This document shows positions 8,449 to 16,128 of a stretch of 23,314 bases of DNA, in pieces. Position numbers and translations under genes: made by a program. The notes beneath the pieces are model-generated. The model ran no database searches and was not told the origin of the DNA. It saw nothing but the letters and a program-made list of their open reading frames with translations. Origin of the DNA: Ligaoa zhengdingensis (GTDB taxonomy: Bacteria; Bacillota; Clostridia; Oscillospirales; Ruminococcaceae); the NCBI RefSeq assembly GCF_014384885.1, contig NZ_JACRST010000027.1:1-23314 (forward strand), in the 5' to 3' direction. Each line of letters begins with the position of its first letter. Within the stretch, counting starts at the first letter, position 1.

Positions 8449-8484
8449 GCTGCCTTTTGCGGAGGGGTGGTGCCGCGCTGCTGT

Positions 8485-8577
8485 GGGCGGGGCTTTGCGC
8501 ACGGCCTTGCGCTAGCCCGGCATAGCACCTCGGGCGCTGCCGGCGGGGTTGGCACTTAGCTGTGCCCGAAGCTGCAA
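8485..8577 (+). repeat. GC-rich intergenic repeat, copy R2 (partial)
   Basis: Short non-coding copy of the dispersed repeat, placed between ncRNA B and the stop of the CBM9-like gene. Positions 8542-8565 equal 7590-7613 exactly (24 nt), and TTTGCGCACGGCCTTGCG recalls the CACTG..GCGCACTG part of R1. Same orientation as R1. Confidence 0.55.
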
Positions 8578-8618
8578 AGCCGAACGTAAACCCGCCGGGG
8601 GCCCCCGTTTTCCACCAA

Positions 8619-9203
8619 TCAGTAAGCAACCAGCTCAAAATCCCCGAAGAACCGCTCGCCGAACGGGTCGGGCGCGTGGAAATCCACAGGGTAAAAACTG
8701 CCGTAGTGCTCGCTGCCCGGCTCGCGGTCAAACTTAAAGAGATTGCCGCGCACGGTCATTCCAGCCGTCAGCTCGTCCGTCCCGTACACCTTGGGCAGCA
8801 GCAGGCGGGGCAGCTCGAACACCACGCCCCAGTAGATCCCCTGCAAATCCTCGGACACAAACGATTTCACCCGCGGCAAAATCAGATATTCCGCCATGGG
8901 CGTGCGGCGCGCCTCAGTCACCACCTCGGTGGCGAGCTCGCCGCTGTGGCTGGCCGACAAAAATAAGTAAGCCCCCGGCGCGGACGACGGGCGCAGGTCG
9001 AGGCTCACAGCCAGGGTGCTGCCCGCGGACGGGGTGACCTCGAACGCCCACAGGCGCACCCACACGCTTTCTGGGCTGATGCACAGGCGGGCCTGCGCAA
9101 ACGGTTTATAATCCCGCTTTTCCAGCGGATAATCGATGATTTTGGCGACCGGCAGCGAATCCCATACGGGCTCCCCGTCGATCAGGCTGATTGGAAACGA
9201 CAT
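8619..9203 (-). CDS. CBM9-like carbohydrate-binding protein, cytoplasmic
   Basis: 194 aa. Starts at ATG 9201-9203 behind GGAGGAA; longer in-frame extensions lack an SD. It has no signal peptide and no membrane segment. The beta-rich sequence and its C-terminal pattern (MTVRGNLFKF, GSFYPVDFHAPDPFGE, FFGDFEL) resemble the stand-alone CBM9-like domain proteins of Clostridia and Bacteroidetes, family-level memory only. CBM9 domains bind sugar ends or reducing ends; a cytoplasmic version has no established role that I know of. It is divergent from the PH-domain gene, with its own extended -10 promoter. A cytosolic sugar-binding role is inference. Confidence 0.7.
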   Translation of the reverse strand: MSFPISLIDGEPVWDSLPVAKIIDYPLEKRDYKPFAQARLCISPESVWVRLWAFEVTPSAGSTLAVSLDLRPSSAPGAYLFLSASHSGELATEVVTEARRTPMAEYLILPRVKSFVSEDLQGIYWGVVFELPRLLLPKVYGTDELTAGMTVRGNLFKFDREPGSEHYGSFYPVDFHAPDPFGERFFGDFELVAY

Positions 9204-9258
9204 GCTGTTCCTCCCGTTCCGCCCCGCAGGGGGCGCTGGTCTTTGTGGATATAAAGCT

Positions 9259-9267
9259 ATTATATCA
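9259..9267 (-). promoter_or_regulatory. Extended -10 promoter of the CBM9-like gene
   Basis: On the minus strand the sequence is TGATATAAT, a perfect extended -10 (TG-A-TATAAT), about 55 bp before the start codon. No good -35 is present at 16-18 bp. The same nonamer drives the two hydrogenase-region operons. Confidence 0.6.
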
Positions 9268-9340
9268 CGTTGCGCGCGGAAAAAACAGGCAATTGTTGCG
9301 CAATGCCGCCGCACTGCCGACAAAATTTGCGCGCAGCGCC

Positions 9341-9369
9341 TTGCCACGCGGCCCACGCGCTGTTACAAT
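9341..9369 (+). promoter_or_regulatory. Promoter of the PH-domain gene
   Basis: -35 TTGCCA (9341-9346), 17-bp spacer, -10 TACAAT (9364-9369), 25 bp before the start codon. Confidence 0.65.
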
Positions 9370-9394
9370 AGAGAAGAAAAAAGGAGGGACCGCC

Positions 9395-9787
9395 ATGCTG
9401 GAATCGATGAAACTGCTGTGGAAGGACCGCAAAAGGATTTTGGGAATGCCCATCACCTTTACCAAATATTCGATGTCGGAGGACCGCCTGTTTCTGGAAA
9501 AGGGCCTGTTCAGCATCCGCCAGGAGGAGATTCTGCTCTACCGCGTGCGCGACATCAGCCTCAAGATCACCCTGGGGCAGCGCATCTTCGGGGTGGGTTC
9601 GGTGCTTATCCAGTCGTCGGATAAGAGTATGCCCCTGTTGGAGCTCAAAAACATCCGCCAGCCGCGCGAGGTTAAGGAACTGATCCACCAGCAGGTGGAG
9701 GAGATGAAGCTCAGCCGCCGGATGCGGGTGGGTGAGCTGCTGGACGACGACAGCGACCGGCCGGACGACGGCTTCGGCCTCGACTGA
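9395..9787 (+). CDS. Bacterial PH domain (bPH2/DUF304-like) protein
   Basis: 130 aa. ATG follows a strong AAGGAGG with a 7-nt spacer. The sequence carries the signature of small Clostridial PH-domain proteins: ITFTKYSMSEDRLFLEKG, EEILLYRVRDISLK, QRIFGVG, SSDKSMP and NIRQPREVKELI. Unlike YdbS-type members it has no transmembrane helices, so it is either a soluble adaptor or a membrane-peripheral protein. The C-terminus is acidic and Asp-rich. Monocistronic: own promoter, and a bidirectional terminator 16 bp after the stop. Bacterial PH folds mediate protein or membrane-surface interactions; no specific role is assigned. Confidence 0.8.
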   Translation: MLESMKLLWKDRKRILGMPITFTKYSMSEDRLFLEKGLFSIRQEEILLYRVRDISLKITLGQRIFGVGSVLIQSSDKSMPLLELKNIRQPREVKELIHQQVEEMKLSRRMRVGELLDDDSDRPDDGFGLD

Positions 9788-9802
9788 ACCACGCAGCAAA
9801 CC

Positions 9803-9841
9803 AAAAAGGGTTGCGGACCAAATCGGTCCGCAACCCTTTTT
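9803..9841. terminator. Bidirectional terminator between the PH gene and the hnd operon
   Basis: A perfect stem AAAAAGGGTTGCGGACC (9803-9819) / GGTCCGCAACCCTTTTT (9825-9841) with a 5-nt loop and a T tract on both strands. It serves the convergent PH-domain gene and hndD. Confidence 0.95.
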
Positions 9842-9855
9842 TTCATGGTTACAGT

Positions 9856-11601
9856 TTAGAAGCGGTTGCGCGCCACATAGGTGGTGTGCAGCACTTCGTG
9901 CGCCTTGTGGCTGCCGGGCTTGCCGTCGAAATACTCCTCGTAAATCTTCTTGAGCGAGGGGTTCTCGTGGGATTTGCGCACCGGCTTGTTGGCGTCGTTG
10001 TCATACAGGGCCTTGGCGCGCAGCGCCTTGAGATCCACAAAGTTGCGCACCGACGCGGGCTGCTGGGGCTGGCCGCCGCCGTTGACGCAGCCGCCGGGGC
10101 AGCACATGACCTCGATAAAGGTGTAGTTCTTCTCGCCGCTCTTCACCATCTCGAGCACCTTCTTGGCGTTGGCGGTGCCGGACGCGACCGCCACGTTCAC
10201 CTCCAGGCCGCCCACGTTGTAGGTGGCTTCCTTGATGCCCTCGGTGCCGCGCACCTCGGTGAACTCCACGGTCTTGAGCTCCTCGCCGGTGATGGTCTCC
10301 ACAGCGGTTCTCAGCGCCGCTTCCATCACGCCGCCGGTCGCGCCGAAGATGACCGCCGCGCCGGTGGATTCGCCCATCGGGTCGTCGAAGTCCTCGTCGG
10401 GGAGGTTCACAAAGTCGAGGCCGGCGCGCTGAATCATGCGCGCGAGCTCACGGGTGGTCAGGGAGATATCGACATCCGGCACCCCGGCCGCCTTCTGGTC
10501 GTTGCGGGCGAGCTCGAATTTCTTCGCGGTGCAGGGCATCACGCTGACACTGACGATCTTTTTGGGGTCGATGCCGTTCTTCTCGGCATACCAGGTTTTG
10601 GCCAGCGCGCCGAACATCTGCTGCGGCGACTTGCAGCTCGACAGGTGCGGCAGCATCTCGGGGAAGTAGTGCTCGCAGTATTTCACCCAGCCCGGCGAGC
10701 AGGAGGTGATCATCGGCAGTACGCCGCCGTTCTGCACGCGCTCAACCAGCTCGTTGGCCTCCTCCACGATGGTGAAGTCGGCGGCGAGGTCGGTGTCGAA
10801 TACCTTGTCAAAGCCGAGCCGGCGCAGCGCGGCGACCATCTTGCCCTCCACGTCGGTGCCGATGGGCAGGCCGAAGCACTCGCCCAGGGTCGCGCGGACC
10901 GACGGCGCGGTCTGCACCAGCACGACCTTCTCCGGGTCGGCGATGGCGGCGCGCACCTTATCGGTGGCGTCCTTCTCATACAGCGCGCCGGTGGGGCACA
11001 CGGTGATGCACTGGCCGCAGGCGACGCAGGTGGTCTTGCCCAGGTCCTCTTCAAACGCGCAGCCGATCTCGGTCTTGAAGCCGCGCTCGTTGGGGCCGAT
11101 CACGCCCACGCCCTGGTTCTTGGCGCACACCGCGGCGCAGCGGCGGCAGAGGATGCACTTGCTGTTGTCGCGCACCATGTGGGCCGCGGAGGTATCCAGC
11201 TCGTACTCGTTCATCTCGCCGTCAAAGCGGTGCAGGTCCTCCACACCGTACTCGCGGCAGAGCTGCAGCAGCTCGCAGTTGCCGCTGCGCACGCAGGAAA
11301 GGCAGTCCTTGCGGTGGGTCGAAAGCACCAGCTCCAGGTTGATGCGGCGGGCCTCCAGCACCTTGGGGGTGTTGGTAAACACCTCCATGCCCTCGTTAAC
11401 GGGGTACACGCAGGCGGTCACGAGCGAACGCGCGCCCTTGACCTCCACCATGCAGATGCGGCAGGCGCCGATCTCGTTGATCTCCTTCAAATAGCACAGG
11501 GTGGGAATTTTGATGCCGGCAAGCCGTGCGGCCTCTAAAACAGTGGAACCTTTCGGCACGGACAAGGGCATACCGTTGATCTTTATATTCACCATATCCA
11601 T
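9856..11601 (-). CDS. hndD: [FeFe]-hydrogenase catalytic subunit of the trimeric NAD(P)-linked enzyme
   Basis: 581 aa. ATG 11599-11601 was chosen because an AGAGGAG lies about 11 nt upstream. Order: plant-type 2Fe-2S domain (C36, C47, C50, C64); His/Cys-ligated 4Fe-4S segment (H96, C100, C103, C109); two 4Fe-4S ferredoxin motifs (C149/152/155/159 and C192/195/198/202); H-cluster domain with L1 TSCSPGW (C301), L2 MPCTAKKFE (C357) and L3 MCCPGGC (C501, C505); C-terminal small-subunit-like segment ending at RNRF. It is the H2-evolving or H2-oxidising subunit of HydABC/HndABCD enzymes, which couple NAD(P)H and often ferredoxin to protons; cytoplasmic. L1 has Ser after its Cys where textbook enzymes have Cys-Cys; I believe this variant is common in trimeric enzymes but could not check. 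Last gene of the operon. Confidence 0.95.
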   Translation of the reverse strand: MDMVNIKINGMPLSVPKGSTVLEAARLAGIKIPTLCYLKEINEIGACRICMVEVKGARSLVTACVYPVNEGMEVFTNTPKVLEARRINLELVLSTHRKDCLSCVRSGNCELLQLCREYGVEDLHRFDGEMNEYELDTSAAHMVRDNSKCILCRRCAAVCAKNQGVGVIGPNERGFKTEIGCAFEEDLGKTTCVACGQCITVCPTGALYEKDATDKVRAAIADPEKVVLVQTAPSVRATLGECFGLPIGTDVEGKMVAALRRLGFDKVFDTDLAADFTIVEEANELVERVQNGGVLPMITSCSPGWVKYCEHYFPEMLPHLSSCKSPQQMFGALAKTWYAEKNGIDPKKIVSVSVMPCTAKKFELARNDQKAAGVPDVDISLTTRELARMIQRAGLDFVNLPDEDFDDPMGESTGAAVIFGATGGVMEAALRTAVETITGEELKTVEFTEVRGTEGIKEATYNVGGLEVNVAVASGTANAKKVLEMVKSGEKNYTFIEVMCCPGGCVNGGGQPQQPASVRNFVDLKALRAKALYDNDANKPVRKSHENPSLKKIYEEYFDGKPGSHKAHEVLHTTYVARNRF

Positions 11602-11620
11602 TCTATGGTACACTCCTCTC

Positions 11621-13408
<1,788 letters not shown>

Positions 13409-13424
13409 AATGCGTTTTCCTCCC

Positions 13425-13796
13425 TTATTTCGCCATCGATCCGATTGTGTACTCGCCGACCGGGTTGCCGTTCACGAGATGGTCCGAGACCACCTTCGCA
13501 ACCTTGTCCGCTGTCATTTTCACATAGGTGACCTTCTCCTTGCCGGGCACATACACCTCGACCACCGGCTCATACTGGCAGATGCCGATGCAGCCGGTCT
13601 GGGCCACGGTGACGTTTTGCAGGTTGCGCTTGGAGACCTCCTCGGTGAAGGCCTGCAGCACGGGGCGCGCCCCGGCCGCGATGCCGCAGGTGGCCATACC
13701 CACCACCACGCGGATGTTGTCGGTATCGTCATGGCGCACGCCCATGTTGGCTTTCATCTGGTCGCGCAGCGCCTGAAGTTCAGCTAAACTTTTCAT
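13425..13796 (-). CDS. hndB: HndB-like thioredoxin-fold 2Fe-2S subunit
   Basis: 123 aa. ATG follows GGAGGAAC (8 nt). A short helical N-terminus precedes a thioredoxin-like ferredoxin domain with C37 (GMATCGIAAGAR), C69 and C73 (QTGCIGIC). Only three of the usual four cluster cysteines are visible: A41/A42 stand where a second N-terminal Cys is often found. I recall this as usual for HndB-type proteins, so it is probably not a defect. The order hndA-hndB-hndC-hndD matches the Desulfovibrio fructosovorans NADP-reducing hydrogenase operon. Starts 4 bp after the stop of the ATPase gene. Probably an accessory electron carrier or structural subunit. Confidence 0.88.
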   Translation of the reverse strand: MKSLAELQALRDQMKANMGVRHDDTDNIRVVVGMATCGIAAGARPVLQAFTEEVSKRNLQNVTVAQTGCIGICQYEPVVEVYVPGKEKVTYVKMTADKVAKVVSDHLVNGNPVGEYTIGSMAK

Positions 13797-13800
13797 AACG

Positions 13801-14349
13801 TTAGGTTCCTCCGTTCCAATTTTCAGTATTTTCGCGGATATAGCCCTCGATAAATTCCATCACCTGCGGGGTACTGAGCGGCAGATCGCCGAGCACCGCG
13901 GTGAAGTCGCTGGTGCGCACGGTGGCGCTTTCGCCGTCGCGCGCGCGGGTATACGCCACCTCGATGTGCTGGTTGCAGCTCATCAGCAGGCAGATGGTGC
14001 CCGCGAGGTCGCCCAGCGGCATGCGGTCGATGTGGCTGAGGCCGAACACCGCGGTGACGGTGGTGCCTTCGCCCACCCGTGAGCGGATGTCGAAGCTGCC
14101 GCCGGTCATCTCGGCCGCCATTTTAAAGAACGGCACCCCCAGCCCCACCTTGCGGGTGGTGCGGGTGGTGTAAAACGGGTCGGTCACCCGGCGCACCGTC
14201 TCCTCGTCCATGCCGCAGCCGTCGTCCGCGATCGTGATCGTCAGCCGGTCGGCCGCGGTGTCCTCCGCCACCGTAATCTCAATATTGGCCGCGCCCGCCT
14301 TCACCGAATTCTGCGCTATATCCAGGATGTTGAGCGATAACTCCTGCAT
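13801..14349 (-). CDS. GHKL-type ATPase inserted in the hydrogenase operon
   Basis: 182 aa. It has an HATPase_c (Bergerat) fold without kinase dimerisation helices: N box LDIAQNSVKAGA (N14), G1 DDGCGM (42-47), G2 GLGVPFF (69-75), GEGTTV (93-98). A further 80 residues with CLLMSCNQHIEV (120-131) follow that do not belong to the ATPase core. It cannot be an ordinary histidine kinase because no phospho-acceptor His region precedes the domain. Lies 6 bp after hndA and 4 bp before hndB, so it is made with the enzyme. ATPases at this position are, to my knowledge, frequent in Clostridial and Thermotoga hydrogenase operons without an assigned role. A regulatory or Ser/Thr-kinase role is inference. 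Confidence 0.88.
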   Translation of the reverse strand: MQELSLNILDIAQNSVKAGAANIEITVAEDTAADRLTITIADDGCGMDEETVRRVTDPFYTTRTTRKVGLGVPFFKMAAEMTGGSFDIRSRVGEGTTVTAVFGLSHIDRMPLGDLAGTICLLMSCNQHIEVAYTRARDGESATVRTSDFTAVLGDLPLSTPQVMEFIEGYIRENTENWNGGT

Positions 14350-14355
14350 ACGCGC

Positions 14356-14850
14356 TTATTTGTCCGCGTATTTGGCCAGGATGGTATCCACGTCGTCCAC
14401 GGTCAGGCGGCCGTACACCTCGTCGTTGATGGTGAGAACCGGCGCCAGGCCGCACGCGCCGATGCAGCGGCAGGCCTCCAGCGAGAACTTGCCGTCCGGC
14501 GTGCACTCGCCGCCCTTGATGCCCAGGCGCTGCTGCAGGCGGTCATACACGTCGCCCGAGCCCTTGACATAGCAGGCGGTACCCAGACAGACCGAGATTT
14601 TGTACTGGCCCTTGGGGTTGAGGGTGAACTGAGAATAGAACGTCGCAACGCCGTAGACCTCCTCCAGGGGGATATCCAGCTGGAGTGCGATGATCTTCTG
14701 CACTTCGATGGGCAGGTAGCCGTAGATTTCCTGCGCTTCCTGCAAAATCGGCATCAAAGCGCCCTTTTGCTCCCTGTGGTTCTCAATCACCTTCAGGAGC
14801 GCTTCTTCCTGTTCTTTGGTCCCGCGGAACGGAACACATGTTTTAGCCAT
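14356..14850 (-). CDS. hndA: NuoE-like 2Fe-2S subunit of the trimeric hydrogenase
   Basis: 164 aa. ATG 14848-14850 was chosen for the strong AAGGAGG 8 nt upstream; a 25-codon upstream extension has no SD. N-terminal helical bundle (VIENHREQKGALMPILQEAQEIYGYLP region, residues 21-47), then a thioredoxin-like 2Fe-2S domain with C88, C93, C129 and C133, the normal NuoE/HydC pattern. It transfers electrons between the NuoF-like subunit and the rest of the complex. First gene of the operon, with an 86-nt leader after the extended -10 promoter at 14937-14945. Confidence 0.95.
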   Translation of the reverse strand: MAKTCVPFRGTKEQEEALLKVIENHREQKGALMPILQEAQEIYGYLPIEVQKIIALQLDIPLEEVYGVATFYSQFTLNPKGQYKISVCLGTACYVKGSGDVYDRLQQRLGIKGGECTPDGKFSLEACRCIGACGLAPVLTINDEVYGRLTVDDVDTILAKYADK

Positions 14851-14936
14851 CAAATAAACCTCCTTGATCACGCCGGCTGCGGCCCCGCCAAACCCGAAAA
14901 GCAGGGCGCAAAAATACCCCGGCATATTTAGTTAAA

Positions 14937-14945
14937 ATTATATCA
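14937..14945 (-). promoter_or_regulatory. Extended -10 promoter of the hnd operon
   Basis: Minus strand reads TGATATAAT (TG-A-TATAAT). No good -35 lies at 17 bp. The inferred leader to hndA is about 80 nt. Confidence 0.65.
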
Positions 14946-15149
14946 GACAAGGTGCTAAAAATCTACTGTTTTGCGCCGATTCTCTGAAAAAAAACAACCT
15001 TTTCCCCGTGGTTTTCGCCCATTCCACACAAAGCGACAAGGGCTTTTTGTAAAATTCGACTAAATTTTTGTGATGTTTTTATCAAATTCATCCAGTTCCG
15101 TTTTGCACTATGTACACAAAATTAGAGATTCCTTATTTTTCCGTTTTGT

Positions 15150-15179
15150 TTGCTTTCCCCATATCTGTCGTGATATAAT
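15150..15179 (+). promoter_or_regulatory. Promoter of the sensor operon
   Basis: -35 TTGCTT (15150-15155), 18-bp spacer, -10 TATAAT (15174-15179) with TG one base upstream: the same TGATATAAT nonamer as the divergent hnd promoter. The leader to the first gene is about 115 nt. Confidence 0.7.
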
Positions 15180-15190
15180 GGCTATAACCT

Positions 15191-15265
15191 GGCCGTTATA
15201 TCCCTTAGCCGGGCAGGTCCGGTCGGGAACGGCCCTATCAAAAATTTATGGCGGAATATTCCGCC
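15191..15265 (+). other. Structured leader of the sensor operon with a perfect palindrome
   Basis: GGCCGTT (15191-15197) pairs with AACGGCC (15229-15235) around an inner CCGG/CCGG. Further on, GGCGGAATATTCCGCC (15250-15265) is a perfect 16-bp palindrome without a following T tract, so it is not a terminator. It could be a regulator site or an mRNA hairpin. I do not recognise a riboswitch. Confidence 0.4.
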
Positions 15266-15302
15266 GCAAAACCAACCGCATTTGAGAAACGGGGGGCAAA
15301 CG

Positions 15303-15653
15303 ATGACAATCAACGATATCAAACGCATTTTACAGGCCCGCACCCTCTGCGAGGGCGAATCGATGGAGCGCGAGGTGCACACCGCCTGCGGCAGCGACAT
15401 GATGAGCGACGTGCTGGCCTTTGTGAAGGACCAGTCGGTGCTGCTCACGGGCCTGGTCAATCCACAGGTGATCCGCACCGCGGAGATGATGGACATCATC
15501 TGCGTGGTGTTTGTGCGCGGCAAACAGCCCGACCCCTCGGTGCTGGCGCTGGCCGAGGAGCGCGGCATCACCGTGCTCTCCACCGATATGCGCATGTTCG
15601 CCGCCTGCGGCCATCTCTATGAAAATGGGCTCAGAGGAGGTTGCGATATCTAG
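15303..15653 (+). CDS. DRTGG-domain protein (first of two in the operon)
   Basis: 116 aa. ATG 15303 with GGGGGG six bases upstream was preferred over an in-frame TTG at 15282 without SD. A single DRTGG-type alpha/beta domain (segments SVLLTGLVNPQVIRTAEMM, IICVVFVRGKQPDPSVLALA, ITVLSTDMRMFAACGHLY). DRTGG domains occur beside CBS domains, in phosphotransacetylase and near HPr-kinase-like folds, and are thought to sense nucleotides; isolated proteins have no fixed function. No catalytic motif is visible. First gene of the sensor operon; its stop shares one base with the GTG of the next gene. A regulatory role beside the hydrogenase-like protein is inference. Confidence 0.85.
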   Translation: MTINDIKRILQARTLCEGESMEREVHTACGSDMMSDVLAFVKDQSVLLTGLVNPQVIRTAEMMDIICVVFVRGKQPDPSVLALAEERGITVLSTDMRMFAACGHLYENGLRGGCDI

Positions 15654-16081
15654 TGGCACAGGCGATGACGTTTACTTACACGGTGCCCGGCGACGACTTC
15701 ACCCGCGCGGGCGAGGCGTCCTCGAGCATCAAAAAGACCCTCAAAAAGATCGGCGTGGCCCCGGACGTGATCCGCCGGGTGGCCATCGCCATGTACGAGG
15801 GGGAGATCAACATGGTGATCCACGCGCACGGCGGCCAGATCACCGTGGAGATCTCCTCCGACCAGATCGACATGACGCTTGCGGACACCGGGCCGGGCAT
15901 CCCCAACATCGAGCTCGCCATGCAGGAGGGCTGGAGCACCGCGCCCGACGACGTGCGCTCGCTGGGGTTCGGCGCGGGCATGGGCCTGCCGAACATGAAG
16001 AAGTACACCGACGAGATGACGGTGGAGAGCACCGTCGGGGTGGGCACCACCGTGCGTATGCGGGTGTATGTGCACCAGTAG
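15653..16081 (+). CDS. RsbW/SpoIIAB-like ATP-binding protein
   Basis: 142 aa. GTG 15653-15655 was chosen: AGGAGG lies 12 nt upstream and the codon overlaps the previous TAG. The alternative ATG is at 15665, and an in-frame TTG at 15641 touches the SD. It is a stand-alone GHKL ATPase of anti-sigma/switch-kinase size: N box with E49, N53 and H57 (AMYEGEINMVIHAHGG), G1 DTGPGIP (78-84), G2 GFGAGMGLP (105-113). RsbW/SpoIIAB/RsbT proteins phosphorylate a Ser/Thr of an antagonist protein or bind a sigma factor. No STAS antagonist or sigma factor is in the window, so its partner is unknown. Translationally coupled to the DRTGG gene and 47 bp before the hydrogenase-like gene. Confidence 0.88.
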   Translation: MAQAMTFTYTVPGDDFTRAGEASSSIKKTLKKIGVAPDVIRRVAIAMYEGEINMVIHAHGGQITVEISSDQIDMTLADTGPGIPNIELAMQEGWSTAPDDVRSLGFGAGMGLPNMKKYTDEMTVESTVGVGTTVRMRVYVHQ

Positions 16082-16128
16082 CGGCCGGGCGCCGCTGAAA
16101 CTGTCGTATTACGGGAGGTCGGTTCCCT

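Larger units (their letters stand above)
14851..15302. other. Divergent intergenic control region between hnd and sensor operons
   Basis: 452 bp without a protein gene, clearly AT-richer than its surroundings (T tracts around 15040-15150). It contains the minus-strand hnd promoter (14937-14945) and the plus-strand promoter (15150-15179). Between them, 14946-15149 shows no complete inverted repeat of the Rex type. A near Spo0A-box (TTCGACT, one mismatch) sits at about 15054-15060. Confidence 0.7.

Noticed and set aside
8221..8559. GTG-started frame of 112 codons behind AAAGGAG
   Set aside because: It crosses both terminators and the conserved RNA module of ncRNA B, and its product is Cys/Arg-rich and family-less. 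A short leader peptide is possible but unsupported.
15040..15075. Possible Rex redox-repressor site upstream of the hnd operon
   Set aside because: TTGTAAAA and TTTTTGTGA occur as direct, not inverted, half-sites with wrong spacing.
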